Notes under the pieces: model-generated | What the model was told of the DNA's origin: nothing | The model's input: the letters and a program-made list of their open reading frames with translations, nothing else | The model's database searches: none | Part shown: piece by piece, positions 43,182-52,682 of the stretch | Numbering within the stretch: position 1 is the stretch's first letter | Layout of the letters: every line of letters begins with the position of its first letter | Translations under genes and position numbers: made by a program | Assembly: GCA_947570625.1 (NCBI GenBank) | Contig: CANOUP010000010.1 | Span: 1 to 61,126, forward strand | Length of the DNA: 61,126 nt | Direction: 5' to 3' | Source: an uncultured Clostridia bacterium | GTDB lineage: Bacteria; Bacillota; Clostridia; Christensenellales; Borkfalkiaceae

Positions 43182-45166
43182 GACAGCAAACTTCCGTCGG
43201 GTATATCTTTTTCGGGGGCAACTATCGACAGCGTGCCGTCGGGCGCTTCCGCGCACACAATCATACCCTCGCTTAAAATACCTTTCATTTCGCGCGGTGG
43301 AAGGTTGGTTACAACAATAACCTTCTTGCCGACCATTTCTTCTGCGGTGTAGTGCTTTGCTATGCCCGAAAGTATCGAAAGCGTTCTTCCCCCCACCTTT
43401 ACGGTTTCGTGCAGAAGTTTGCTCTTCTTTACGGCTTCGCACGCGATGACCGTGCCGACGCGCATTTCCACTTTGGCAAAGTCGTCTATGGTAATGGGTT
43501 CGCGCTTCTCTTCTTCTACGGCGCAGGCTTCGGCTTTCTGCGCGTTTTCTATCTTTTCAATCACGGGTTTTATATCCTCGAATTTAATTCTTTGGAACAA
43601 CGTCTGCGGTTGTCCGGTCACTCTGTATTCCGACACGCACTCTTCCGAACCGTTTACGCGCGGTTTTGCGCCTATTTCGGAAAGAATTTTCTCGGCAGTT
43701 TCGGGCATAAACGGCTTCAATAAATTTGCGCCTATATCCAAAGAAACAAGCAGGTTGTAAAGCACTTCCGAAAGCCTGTCCTTTTTATCCTCTTCCTTTG
43801 CAAGAAGCCACGGGCACGTTTCGTCTATATATTTATTCGACCTGCGGAACAGTGTAAACAGACAGTCAAGCGCGTCCGCAACTCTGTATTCCTCCATTTT
43901 GGAAGCAACCTTTGCGTAAGTTCCGCGTATTACGCTTTCGAAATCTTTATCCGGTTCGCCCTCCGCGCCCGTCTTTTTGGCAACCCCGCCGAGGTACTGG
44001 TTGGTCATGGAAACCGTGCGCTTTACAAGGTTTCCCAAAACGTTCGCAAGGTCGGAATTAATGCGTTCGCACATCAGCTCCCACGTGATAATTCCGTCGT
44101 CGGCGTAGGGCATTTCGTGAAGCACGAAGTATCTTACCGCGTCCGTGCCGAAAACCGAAGCAAGGTCGTCGGCGTACATAACGTTGCCCTTCGACTTGGA
44201 CATTTTGTCGCCCCCCTGCAACAGCCACGGGTGACCGAACACGCACTTAGGCAGAGGTTCGCCCATAGCGAAAAGGAATATCGGCCAGTAAATGGTGTGA
44301 AAGCGTATAATGTCCTTTCCGATGACGTGCACGTCCGCGGGCCAGTACTTTTTATATCTTTCAGAGGGGTTTTCCGCGTCGTAACCCAGACCCGTAATAT
44401 AGTTAGAAAGCGCGTCGAGCCATACGTAAACCACGTGACGGCTGTCGAAAGAAACGGGCACGCCCCACTTGAAAGTGGAACGGGAAACGCACAAATCCTG
44501 CAATTTGGTTTTAAGGGTTCCTTCGTTGCAGGCTTTTAAAAGTTCTTCGTCCGACTTGCCGATAAATTCGTCGGCGAGCAGGAAATTGTTCATCATCTCG
44601 TTCTTTCTCGATACGGGCTGTATGAATTCGGGGTGTTCGACGATATGTTTGACAAGCCTGTCGGCGTACTTGCCCATTCTGAAAAAGTAGGCTTCCTCGC
44701 GCGCGGGCTTGACGTCCCTTCCGCAGTCGGGGCACTTGCCGTCTTTAAGCTGTGCTTCCGTCCAAAAGCTCTCGCAGGGAGTACAGTACATTCCCTCGTA
44801 CGAACCCTTGTATATATCGCCCTGACGGTAGAATTTTTCGAACATCTTCTGCACCTGCTCCACGTGATGTTCGTCCGTAGTACGTATGAATTTGTCATAC
44901 GACACGTTCATTTCGTCCCATATACGCTTAATATCGCCCGCAACGCCGTCGACGAACTCTTTGGGAGTTACGCCCTTTTCGGAAGCCTTCTGCTCCACTT
45001 TAAGACCGTGCTCGTCCGTGCCCGTCATAAAAAATACGTCGGCGCCCTGCATTCTTTTGAAACGCGCGATTGCGTCGGAAAAAATTATTTCGTAGGTGTT
45101 GCCTATGTGCGGTTTGCCGGACGTGTATGTTATTGCGGTTGTAATATAAAATTTATTATTTTCCAT
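43178..45166 (-). CDS. metG: Methionyl-tRNA synthetase
   Basis: The 662-residue class I synthetase has the HIGH equivalent SGKPHIGN, the zinc-binding CTPCESFW...CPDCGRD, the KMSKS loop GDKMSKSKGNVMY, and a C-terminal EMAP-II/Trbp111-like tRNA-binding domain (IDDFAKVEMRVGTVIACEAV). AAGAGGAAACAT precedes the ATG at 45166. The promoter TTTACA-N17-TATAAT is just upstream. It leads the metG-tatD operon. Confidence 0.97.
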   Translation of the reverse strand: MENNKFYITTAITYTSGKPHIGNTYEIIFSDAIARFKRMQGADVFFMTGTDEHGLKVEQKASEKGVTPKEFVDGVAGDIKRIWDEMNVSYDKFIRTTDEHHVEQVQKMFEKFYRQGDIYKGSYEGMYCTPCESFWTEAQLKDGKCPDCGRDVKPAREEAYFFRMGKYADRLVKHIVEHPEFIQPVSRKNEMMNNFLLADEFIGKSDEELLKACNEGTLKTKLQDLCVSRSTFKWGVPVSFDSRHVVYVWLDALSNYITGLGYDAENPSERYKKYWPADVHVIGKDIIRFHTIYWPIFLFAMGEPLPKCVFGHPWLLQGGDKMSKSKGNVMYADDLASVFGTDAVRYFVLHEMPYADDGIITWELMCERINSDLANVLGNLVKRTVSMTNQYLGGVAKKTGAEGEPDKDFESVIRGTYAKVASKMEEYRVADALDCLFTLFRRSNKYIDETCPWLLAKEEDKKDRLSEVLYNLLVSLDIGANLLKPFMPETAEKILSEIGAKPRVNGSEECVSEYRVTGQPQTLFQRIKFEDIKPVIEKIENAQKAEACAVEEEKREPITIDDFAKVEMRVGTVIACEAVKKSKLLHETVKVGGRTLSILSGIAKHYTAEEMVGKKVIVVTNLPPREMKGILSEGMIVCAEAPDGTLSIVAPEKDIPDGSLLS

Positions 45167-45185
45167 ATGTTTCCTCTTTGCGGTA

Positions 45186-45214
45186 ATTATAGCATACGGC
45201 AGGATAATTGTAAA
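45186..45214 (-). promoter_or_regulatory. Promoter of metG-tatD
   Basis: On the minus strand TTTACA, 17 nt and TATAAT, about 20 nt before the metG ATG. There is no room for a T-box leader. Confidence 0.82.
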
Positions 45215-45251
45215 ACGAATATAACAAAAAAACTTTTCATAAAAATAAGTT

Positions 45252-45806
45252 ATGAATATTATATTTACGGTTATATTCACCGCTTCGGCCGCGGTGATTG
45301 CTTTTACAGCGCCGGACAGGCTTTTGCCGTCGCTGTTGGGCGGAGCGGAAAACGCGGTTAAAATGTCCTTGACCCTGTTCTGCATTTACGCCGTATGGCT
45401 GGGAGTTTCCCGCCTTGCGGAAAACAGCGGACTTTCGCGGAAGATAGCCGGAGGACTGAAACCCGTTACCCGACGGCTTTTTAAAACGGACAGCGAGCTT
45501 GCAAGCGAAAATCTTGCAATGAATTTGTCGTGCAATCTTTTGGGCATAGGCGGGGCGTCCACCCCGTACGCACTGAAAGCAATAGACGAGCTGGAAAAGG
45601 AGAAAAACGGTTACGCACAGAAACTGCTGTTCGTGATAAACGCTACGTCGATACAGATTTTGCCGACAACCGTAATCGCGCTCAGGGCGGGAGCGGGAAG
45701 CGCAAGCCCCGCCGATATATTTCTGCCGTCGCTGATATGCACGGTAATTTCCACCGCCACGGCGGTAATCCTCTTTATTGCGGGGAGCAAAATATGGCGT
45801 ACATAA
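45252..45806 (+). CDS. spmA: Spore maturation protein SpmA
   Basis: The 184-residue membrane protein of the nucleoside-recognition (Gate) domain family has MSLTLFCIYAVWLGVSRLAE, the conserved ENLAMNLSCNLLGIGGASTPYALKA region and FVINATSIQILPTTVIALRA. SpmA and SpmB are needed for spore-core dehydration and heat resistance in B. subtilis and C. perfringens. No clear Shine-Dalgarno sequence precedes the ATG. The end overlaps spmB by 13 bp. Confidence 0.94.
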   Translation: MNIIFTVIFTASAAVIAFTAPDRLLPSLLGGAENAVKMSLTLFCIYAVWLGVSRLAENSGLSRKIAGGLKPVTRRLFKTDSELASENLAMNLSCNLLGIGGASTPYALKAIDELEKEKNGYAQKLLFVINATSIQILPTTVIALRAGAGSASPADIFLPSLICTVISTATAVILFIAGSKIWRT

Positions 45807-46297
45807 TCCCCGCGGTAATCATATTCGTAATCGTATTCGCGCTTGTCAAAAGGATAAACGTATACGACGGCTTTTGCGGGGGGATACGCGAAGCGCTCGA
45901 ACTTTCCATTTCGCTCGCGCCCGCGCTTACCGCCATTTTTATGATGTGCGCGCTGTTCGAAGCTTCGGGCCTTTCGGACGCGCTTACCCGCCTGCTTTCG
46001 CCAGCGTTCGGGTTTCTCGGAATACCGCAGGAACTTACGAAACTCGTTCTCATTAAGCCCTTTTCGGGAAGCGGTTCGCTTGCGTACCTAAACGAAATTA
46101 TCGCCTCTTACGGCGCGGACAGCTATATTTCGCGGTGCGCCTGCGTTTGCTTCGGGTCGTCGGAAACGGTGTTTTACATATCGGCGGTGTACTTTGCGAA
46201 AACCAAAACAAAAAAGATTGCCCTGCCCGTCGTGTGCGTGCTTACGGCAACCTTTTTATCTACTGTAACGGCGTGTCTTATTTGCAGGGTAATGTAA
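45794..46297 (+). CDS. spmB: Spore maturation protein SpmB
   Basis: The product has 167 residues from ATG 45794, with GGGGAG at 7 nt inside the spmA 3' end. It has a Gate-domain membrane protein core: VYDGFCGGIREALELSISLAP, IKPFSGSGSLAYLNEII and CFGSSETVFYISAVYF. It partners with SpmA in spore-core dehydration. Its stop codon lies 1 nt from the stop of the convergent permease gene. No terminator is visible between them, so antisense overlap of the two transcripts is expected. Confidence 0.93.
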   Translation: MAYIIPAVIIFVIVFALVKRINVYDGFCGGIREALELSISLAPALTAIFMMCALFEASGLSDALTRLLSPAFGFLGIPQELTKLVLIKPFSGSGSLAYLNEIIASYGADSYISRCACVCFGSSETVFYISAVYFAKTKTKKIALPVVCVLTATFLSTVTACLICRVM

Positions 46298-46298
46298 T

Positions 46299-48248
46299 TT
46301 ACTCTATCGCTTTAAGACTTTCGTTCATATCTATTTTTACAATCTTGCGCCTTAAAATAAGCGTCACCGCGCCCGTAAACAGCAGTACGATGAACGGAAG
46401 CACAAGCCACATAAACCAGCTTACCGCGCCCAGCGTGCCGAAGCCCATGGTATTGAAAACCAGAAGAAGCAGAAGCGCGGACATCGGATACCCGAAAATA
46501 ATGCCTATCACGGAATTGATATACACCTCGCGGTAAATGTAGCCGGTAACCTCTTTGTCGTAATAGCCTAAAACCATCAGCGTAGCTATTTCGCGGTTGC
46601 GCTCGCTTATGTTTATATTGGTCAGCGTATAGATGACGACCGCCGTCAAAAGCCCCGCAAACGCGACTATAACCAGCGCAATGCCCATTATCGCCGCCGA
46701 ACCGAAGTCGTGGAAAAGGCACATATCGAGTATTCCCAGCCCCGCCATTACCAGCGCGGTGGAAAACGCGACGGAAATTACCGTCATAAAAAACCTTGAT
46801 TTATACCTTAAAACGTTGCGCACCGTAGACTTGTACTTGAAGGACAGCCTGTTCCATATAAAGGGTATCTTTTCGATTATGACCTTTTTGCCCGCGCGCG
46901 GGGGCTTGGGTCTTAACAGCGACGCGGGGCGGGAGCCCGTAAGTTTATACCCCGCCAGCGCCGTCGCGCCCACCGCCGAAACTACGATAAGCGTAAAAGC
47001 AATTATATAGAACACTATCGCGACGCTTGAAGAAATGGGGGGCATAAAGAAGCTGTAATTGAACACATAGCATATAAGGTACGCAAGTCCTATACCCACG
47101 AAGTAGGCTCCTCCCCCGCCCAGCCCCGTCGCGATTAACGCGAACAGCAGGTATTTTGAAATTATGCCCGTCGAGGAATAGCCCAGCGTCTTTAAGCAGG
47201 CAATCTGCGGACGCTCCTCCTCGATAAGCCTCGTCATATTGGAAAGCACGACCAGCGCGGTCACGATTAAAAACGCAACCATTAAAATATAGCCTATGCC
47301 CTCCACCTTTTCGCTGTAAGAATAAAGCGACTTGAAGGAGTAATTTTCGTAAAGCGTAAGAACCTCCGCGCCGGGAAGGGCGGACGCAATACTTTCCTTC
47401 GCACCGTCCGTAAACGTTTTGTACCTTGCCGAAAAGCAACCGAAAATATCTCTGTCCCCTACGGCTACGTAAATATCGCCGTCCGCTATCAGCGGGGTGT
47501 CGGGAAGGAAACTCATAAGGTCGCGCTGTGAAGGGATTAAGTCCTTGGAAACGTAATAAATATTTTCCAGACAGTCCATATCCGCCGTGCCGACGGTTGT
47601 GTCGGGTACTTCCGCGCCGTCGTTGTTATAGCTCGGCTCGCCGTCGTTGGCAATGGTTAAAGGGCTTTGTATGACCGCGCTTACGGTTACCTTTTCGGGT
47701 TCGAGCTTTTCGAGAAGTTTTTTAAAAGCAGGGTCTATCTCTTCGCCGTTCTGTTCGGCAAGCTTTATCAAAATATCGGCAAAATCTATTTCCTGCCGTG
47801 CGCCGACTTCTTCGCCCTTCAAAACGTTGTCGGGATTTTCGACGTATATGCCGTGCGCGCCGTCGGATTTCTCTCCCTCTATAATGTCGGGCACGCTTAC
47901 CGTCCAGTTATCGAAATCGAGAAAATAATAGCGCACGGACCGCTTTTCGCCGACGGAAATATCTATGGAATTGCCCGTGTTTATCACGGCGTTTTCGCCG
48001 AAAAGCTCCCTCGCTTTATCGACGTCCGACTGCGTAAAACCGCCTTCCGCCGTGCTTTTTATAACAAAGTCGCCTACGTTTTTTGCGCGGTAATACTCGT
48101 CGAGCGATTTGTTTATCTTATCGGTGGACGAACCTACGCCCGAACAGAAGCCGACGGAAATAAGCACCATAAATACGAGCGATACAAAGCGGGTGACGTG
48201 CTTTGCGAACATACGCCAAAGCGTCTTTAAATAAGTCTTTATCACCAC
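46299..48248 (-). CDS. FtsX/MacB-type ABC transporter permease
   Basis: The 649-residue permease has an N-terminal membrane helix, an extracellular domain of about 220 residues, three more helices, a linker (KLTGSRPASLLRPKPPRAGK), then a helix, NINISERNREIATLMVLGYYDKEV and three final helices. This is the duplicated FtsX architecture of large Gram-positive permeases. With its ATPase it probably exports peptides or lipids or acts mechanically. The GTG start at 48248 overlaps the ATPase stop by 7 bp. Confidence 0.92.
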   Translation of the reverse strand: MVIKTYLKTLWRMFAKHVTRFVSLVFMVLISVGFCSGVGSSTDKINKSLDEYYRAKNVGDFVIKSTAEGGFTQSDVDKARELFGENAVINTGNSIDISVGEKRSVRYYFLDFDNWTVSVPDIIEGEKSDGAHGIYVENPDNVLKGEEVGARQEIDFADILIKLAEQNGEEIDPAFKKLLEKLEPEKVTVSAVIQSPLTIANDGEPSYNNDGAEVPDTTVGTADMDCLENIYYVSKDLIPSQRDLMSFLPDTPLIADGDIYVAVGDRDIFGCFSARYKTFTDGAKESIASALPGAEVLTLYENYSFKSLYSYSEKVEGIGYILMVAFLIVTALVVLSNMTRLIEEERPQIACLKTLGYSSTGIISKYLLFALIATGLGGGGAYFVGIGLAYLICYVFNYSFFMPPISSSVAIVFYIIAFTLIVVSAVGATALAGYKLTGSRPASLLRPKPPRAGKKVIIEKIPFIWNRLSFKYKSTVRNVLRYKSRFFMTVISVAFSTALVMAGLGILDMCLFHDFGSAAIMGIALVIVAFAGLLTAVVIYTLTNINISERNREIATLMVLGYYDKEVTGYIYREVYINSVIGIIFGYPMSALLLLLVFNTMGFGTLGAVSWFMWLVLPFIVLLFTGAVTLILRRKIVKIDMNESLKAIE

Positions 48249-48943
48249 TCTATCTCCTCGATAGGCACGGGACGTGCGTTCGTTTCGATGCGCTCTATCC
48301 TTCCGCTTTTTATGTAGACAACCTTATCCGCCATATCTTTGAGCGCGGAATTGTGAGTTACCACTATTACCAGCCGTTTGCGCTGTTTGGAAACGTCGTG
48401 CAAAAGTTTTAAAATCTTTTTGCCCGTATTGTAGTCAAGCGCGCCGGTCGGCTCGTCGCATAGCAGAAGTTTGGGGTTTTTAGCCATAGCGCGGGCGATT
48501 GAAACCCTCTGCTGTTCTCCGCCCGACAGCTGTGCGGGAAAGTTGTTAAGTCTTTCGCCCAGCCCCACTTCCTTTAAAATTTCTTCGGGCGAGAGGTGGT
48601 CTTTGCAAATTTCCACCGCAATTTCCACGTTTTCCAGCGCAGTCAGATTGGGCATTAAATTGTAAAACTGGAACACGAACCCCACGTCGTTGCGGCGGTA
48701 TTCGGTAAGTCCGCGCTTGTTGAGAGAGGTTACTTCCTTGTCGCCGAGCTTAATTACCCCTTCCGTTGCGCAGTCCATACCGCCCAGAAGGTTCAAAAGC
48801 GTTGTTTTGCCCGCGCCCGAAGAGCCGAGAACAACGGCGAAATCGCCGTCTTCCAGGCCGAAAGTTACTTCCTTTAAAGCTTCTACCGTGACAGTGCCGA
48901 CCTTATAATTTTTTCCTACGTTGGAAAGTTCGAGAAAACTCAT
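48242..48943 (-). CDS. MacB/LolD-type ABC transporter ATPase
   Basis: The 233-residue ATPase has Walker [13 protein letters not shown], a Q-loop in [19 protein letters not shown], the signature [14 protein letters not shown], Walker [13 protein letters not shown] and the H-loop [15 protein letters not shown]. It is the partner of the overlapping permease. It has its own promoter (TTGACA-N17-TAAACT) after the terminator of the upstream seven-gene island, so it is not part of that operon. Confidence 0.94.
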   Translation of the reverse strand: MSFLELSNVGKNYKVGTVTVEALKEVTFGLEDGDFAVVLGSSGAGKTTLLNLLGGMDCATEGVIKLGDKEVTSLNKRGLTEYRRNDVGFVFQFYNLMPNLTALENVEIAVEICKDHLSPEEILKEVGLGERLNNFPAQLSGGEQQRVSIARAMAKNPKLLLCDEPTGALDYNTGKKILKLLHDVSKQRKRLVIVVTHNSALKDMADKVVYIKSGRIERIETNARPVPIEEIEW

Positions 48944-48977
48944 ACCGTCCCCCTCTCCGTTTTATATAGTTTGTTAC

Positions 48978-49006
48978 AGTTTAAACATTAAAAAAATAAT
49001 TGTCAA
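48978..49006 (-). promoter_or_regulatory. Promoter of the MacB-type ABC operon
   Basis: On the minus strand TTGACA, 17 nt and TAAACT, 35 nt before the ATPase start. It directly follows the terminator of the upstream operon. Confidence 0.72.
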
Positions 49007-49013
49007 GAATAAC

Positions 49014-49042
49014 AAATCGCGTTTGTAAGCCAAACGCGATTT
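49014..49042 (-). terminator. Terminator of the seven-gene island
   Basis: AAATCGCGTTTG and CAAACGCGATTT form a 12-bp stem with a 5-nt loop. On the minus strand a GTTATTCTT tail follows. It lies 12 nt past the last stop codon of the island. Confidence 0.8.
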
Positions 49043-49054
49043 TTCACAGGAATA

Positions 49055-50773
49055 TCAGAAAAAGTTGTCTTTTAATGCCTTGCCGTCAAACTGCGCGTAC
49101 ATTTCGCGGTACGACTGCATTTCGTTAAAGACATACCGCATCTTTTCGGTATAGCTTACTATGTCCTTTTCGTACTTCTCGTCGGAAGCAATGCGCGCTT
49201 TGAAGTTATTATACTTTACTCCTACGCCCAAAACAAACAGCACTACGCCCGCAAGTTCGCACCCGATAAGCCCGGCATATGCGCCCGCATTGCCTATGAC
49301 ACCGCTAAGGCAGAAAAGCACTATGCCCGCAACGGCAAGTATTCCGCCGAATACCATGCAGAGAATAAACTTCAAATCGCTTAGCTTAGCTTTCTCGCCG
49401 TCGCGGCGTTTGGCGCAGAAGGTTTTTATGTCCTCTTCTTCCTTGGAAATATCGTTTAAAAGCGTGCGCGTGCGGTACTCGCCGAGATTGAGCGTAACGC
49501 TTTCGGTGTACTTGGAGCGGTATTCGGAAACGTACTTTTTGTACGCGCGTTTATACGCGCGCCTGCACTTTGAATAGGAATACTCTTTAAGTTTTTCCTT
49601 GCCCGCGTAATTTTCGTTTTCACCCAGCCATTCGAAAAGACAGTCTTCGAGGTCTACGTCCGAAACGCTTTCGGCTTTCTGCCTGACTTTTAGCTCCATC
49701 GCGCCTTCTACGTCGCCCTTTCTCTCTATTATGCGCTCGTGGTCGGCTATCTTGTCGTAAATTTCCTGCGACCTGGGCGAATTGCAATCGTCGACGGTTA
49801 TATCGAAAAGCTTTATTATTACTTCCTTTTTATAATCGCTTTGCGCCTTTTTATTGAACTTCTGTAAATACCCCGCGATTTCCTCGTTATTCATCGCGCC
49901 GTAAAGCGCCTGCGACAGATTGCCCGCTTCCTCTATGCACTCGTTCATATACCTGAACTCGGGCGGTTTTACCGTCATAAGACTGCGGTAGGTATCGAGA
50001 AGTTTGCCCGTTCTGTTTTCCCCCTCGATTTCGCCGACGGAGTTCAAACCTATATATTTTTTAAGCTGTTCGCCGAACTTACCGATATCCGTCAGGGCAA
50101 GAAGGGTAAGCATTTTAAACTGTTCCTTCTCCCCTCCGCTTATCGGGCGGACGGTAAGTTTTTCGAACCAGTGACGCATACTCTCTTCGTCGTTGCGCCT
50201 TAACGCGACGGCGAAGTACACCCAGGCGCTTTTGCGCGGATTGAGGTCGAGCGCCGCTTTTCGCGCGCGTTCGGCCGCCTCGGCTTCACCGCGCTTCGTA
50301 AGCTGTAAATCCATCATTATATAGCTTAAAAAGAAGTCCTTGGTCATTATGTGCAGCTTTTCGGACTGGACGTCAATCACCTCTTCGCTTGCAAGCTTGT
50401 TTTCCTCGTTTTCGATGATTGCGGTTACCATTCTCTTAACCGTCTTTTCGTTGCCCTGCTGGTTTCTGAGGTCGTTTTTAAGCTTTCTTATCTCTTTGTA
50501 GGAATTTTCTATTATCTTGAACCGCGCCGTTATCGCGCCGATGTCGTCGGCAACGGCGGAAACGTTTTTAAGCGTGCCGTCGCCCGAGTTGAGCGTGGAA
50601 TGCCCCGTATCCAGCGCATGCACGGCGTTAGACTGCGCGGTGCGCACGCCGTTGAGAGCGCTGTTAAGCGTGCTCGTCATCTGGTTTATTTCGCCGCGCA
50701 TCTGCGAGTTTTCGTTTTCAATGCTTCTAAGCTCGCTTTCAAGACGGCTTATATCGCTCTGTGTTACTGCCAT
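49055..50773 (-). CDS. Island gene 7: coiled-coil/helical protein with C-terminal membrane hairpin
   Basis: The protein has 572 residues. Residues 5-110 are heptad-rich (SRLESELRSIENENSQMRGE), then 146-206 hold the core shared by three island proteins (DFFLSYIMMDL...PRKSAWVYFAVALRRND...HWFEKL). A long helical region with a GDVEGAMELKVRQKAE segment follows. Two membrane helices lie at about 468-521 and a helical tail of about 50 residues ends the protein. It is the most diverged of the three paralogues. A strong GGAGG lies before ATG 50773, only 2 nt from the AAA+ gene. No enzymatic motif is visible and function is unknown. Confidence 0.85.
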   Translation of the reverse strand: MAVTQSDISRLESELRSIENENSQMRGEINQMTSTLNSALNGVRTAQSNAVHALDTGHSTLNSGDGTLKNVSAVADDIGAITARFKIIENSYKEIRKLKNDLRNQQGNEKTVKRMVTAIIENEENKLASEEVIDVQSEKLHIMTKDFFLSYIMMDLQLTKRGEAEAAERARKAALDLNPRKSAWVYFAVALRRNDEESMRHWFEKLTVRPISGGEKEQFKMLTLLALTDIGKFGEQLKKYIGLNSVGEIEGENRTGKLLDTYRSLMTVKPPEFRYMNECIEEAGNLSQALYGAMNNEEIAGYLQKFNKKAQSDYKKEVIIKLFDITVDDCNSPRSQEIYDKIADHERIIERKGDVEGAMELKVRQKAESVSDVDLEDCLFEWLGENENYAGKEKLKEYSYSKCRRAYKRAYKKYVSEYRSKYTESVTLNLGEYRTRTLLNDISKEEEDIKTFCAKRRDGEKAKLSDLKFILCMVFGGILAVAGIVLFCLSGVIGNAGAYAGLIGCELAGVVLFVLGVGVKYNNFKARIASDEKYEKDIVSYTEKMRYVFNEMQSYREMYAQFDGKALKDNFF

Positions 50774-50775
50774 AT

Positions 50776-52257
50776 TCAGCTCCTTCCCCCCGAAGCGGGA
50801 ACCGCGCGTTCGCTTCCCCACCGCCTAGAACGCTCAATCTGTTCGGGCTGGGAAAAGGCTATGCCCACGGTCGCTTCAAAAGATTTTTTAAGAGAGGAAT
50901 AACTTTCGGTAATGCCGTCGGTGTATTCCCTTTCGGCGGAAGTTTTTACCGCCGACTCTATATCGGCGTAGGAAAAACCATCCGATATTCGTGCAAGTTC
51001 GTTAAACTGTTTTTCGTCGGGCGCGAAGGACAGGCACATTCCGCAATAAAGCTTTATCGCGCTGAGCCTTTCCTCTTCCGACGGCAGGTCGACGTAAAAT
51101 ATTTCGCTAAGCCTGCCCTTTCTGAAAAGTTCGGGAGGCATTAATGAAACGTCGTTCGCCGTAGCGACGAGGAACACCCGCCCCGAATACTCTTGAAGCC
51201 AGTAGAGGAAGCTTCCCAAAAGGCGTTTGGCGGTGTCGTTATCTCCCCCGCTGTACAGCTCTTTTTCTATTTCGTCTATCCACAGCACGCAGGGACTTAC
51301 GCTTTCCGCGTATTCGAGCGCGATGCGCATATTCTTTTCGCTTTCGCCTACGTATTTGTCGAACAGCGCGCCTATGTCGAACCTGTAAAGCGGCAACTGC
51401 CATTTGTCGGCTATAAGCTTTGCCGAAAGTGACTTTCCGCACCCCGGCACGCCGGCAAGCAGTATGCCCTTAGGCGGGGACAGACGCTTTTTTTCAAGCT
51501 CTTCGCGAGGGGCGAAAAATATCTTTTTCTTCCTGTCCAGCCACTCCTTCAAACCTTCCAGCCCCGCGGAACGCACGTTGCCCGTTTCAGTGCGGGTAAT
51601 GGAAACGACCTTGCCGAAAAGTCTGTCCTTGCGCATTGCTATGTAATTCAGGTTGGCGAACGTAAGCCCGCCTTCCAGACAGGAAGCATACCTTAAAATG
51701 GTATTCAGCTGTAAAGCCGTATAGCCCGAAAGCACCGTCGACGCAAGCGGTATGTCCGCTTCGAAATTCTTTATCCTGTTTTTACGGACAAATTCTTTTA
51801 TTATGTTTTCGCGCTCCGGCTGCGAAGGCAGGTCGAGTTTGAGATACATTCCCAGCCTGCCGAGGCTTTGCCATACCGCCTCGTGCGTGACCGCGATTAC
51901 CGTGCTCTTTCTCTCGGAAGCCAGCCGTACGATATTTTTAAGCTTGCGCGAAAACGAAGTGTCCGCGTCGAGGTATCTCACGTCGCCGAGCGCGAATACG
52001 GAACCCGTCTTTTTTTTGAGCACTTCCTCGATATACCCGAGCGGTTCCCCGCCCGCGTCCGCGGTACGCTCCCCGCGCCTCAGCTCGGTAAACTGGTCGC
52101 ATTCGGTATAAAAATCTATTTCTGTATTGAGTGCGCGCGCAACTTCGCAAAGCGCCGTCTGCGCCCTGTCCCTCTCCTCGGTGTCGAGAATTACGAGGGG
52201 AGTGCGCGAAGCGACGCACGCGGTCAGCTCGCGTATTATTTCGCCGTATGCGCTCAT
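50776..52257 (-). CDS. Island gene 6: Ycf46-like AAA+ ATPase
   Basis: The 493-residue protein has an N-terminal degenerate ATPase-like domain (1-240; ASRTPLVILDTEERDRAQ is the typical Ycf46 opening). A classical AAA domain follows: Walker A GVPGCGKS (269-276), Walker B CVLWIDEIEK (323-332), sensor 1 VATANDVS (364-371) and the arginine-finger region ELFRKGRLSE. AAA proteins of this form remodel protein complexes. Ycf46 is known from cyanobacteria and plastids without a settled role. Its ATG overlaps the preceding TGA (ATGA), and the next gene starts 2 nt after its stop. It is the only clear energy-using component of the island. Confidence 0.9.
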   Translation of the reverse strand: MSAYGEIIRELTACVASRTPLVILDTEERDRAQTALCEVARALNTEIDFYTECDQFTELRRGERTADAGGEPLGYIEEVLKKKTGSVFALGDVRYLDADTSFSRKLKNIVRLASERKSTVIAVTHEAVWQSLGRLGMYLKLDLPSQPERENIIKEFVRKNRIKNFEADIPLASTVLSGYTALQLNTILRYASCLEGGLTFANLNYIAMRKDRLFGKVVSITRTETGNVRSAGLEGLKEWLDRKKKIFFAPREELEKKRLSPPKGILLAGVPGCGKSLSAKLIADKWQLPLYRFDIGALFDKYVGESEKNMRIALEYAESVSPCVLWIDEIEKELYSGGDNDTAKRLLGSFLYWLQEYSGRVFLVATANDVSLMPPELFRKGRLSEIFYVDLPSEEERLSAIKLYCGMCLSFAPDEKQFNELARISDGFSYADIESAVKTSAEREYTDGITESYSSLKKSFEATVGIAFSQPEQIERSRRWGSERAVPASGGRS

Positions 52258-52682
52258 ATGTTCTCCTTGACAAGCACGCGTTCGAGCATGCTAAGTTCGA
52301 ATTGTACGTCGGCGCTGTCGGGATAAACCGCACCGACGTTGGTTATGACGCTTCTTGCGACCCTTACTATTTCTCCCGTAAGATTGTCGCTGTCGCACTT
52401 TTTTATAAAGCTGAGCTTTTTGTAAAAGAAAAGCCTTTTGATATATGCCGAGTAGCGTCTTAAACAGTATACCGCCGTTATCTGCCCGCCGTTTACATCT
52501 ATCTGTCCGCCCGCCGTATCCAGCCCGCGCGTGACCGCGTCGGATATGCGGTTAAACAGCGCGGAATACGACTGCTTTTTTTCAAGCTTTCCGCGCGACA
52601 GAAAGGCGCAAGATTCTACGGTAAGAGGGTTTTTAAGCGCCGAGTCCCATTCGGCGTAGCCCGACGGTCCCTTTAACCTCAT
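52254..52682 (-). CDS. Island gene 5: small basic protein, 142 aa, unknown
   Basis: The protein begins MRLKGPSGYAEWDSALKNPL. It has a helical, Lys/Arg-rich middle (KLEKKQSYSALFNRISDAV, YCLRRYSAYIKRLFFYKKL) and a C-terminal helix with DSADVQFELSMLERVLVKE. It has no membrane segment and no known motif. The start at 52682 overlaps the stop of the 59-residue gene (ATGA), and its own stop overlaps the AAA+ start in the same way. Three consecutive products are therefore translationally coupled and probably needed in similar amounts. It is a candidate adaptor between the small protein and the ATPase (inference). Confidence 0.8.
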   Translation of the reverse strand: MRLKGPSGYAEWDSALKNPLTVESCAFLSRGKLEKKQSYSALFNRISDAVTRGLDTAGGQIDVNGGQITAVYCLRRYSAYIKRLFFYKKLSFIKKCDSDNLTGEIVRVARSVITNVGAVYPDSADVQFELSMLERVLVKENI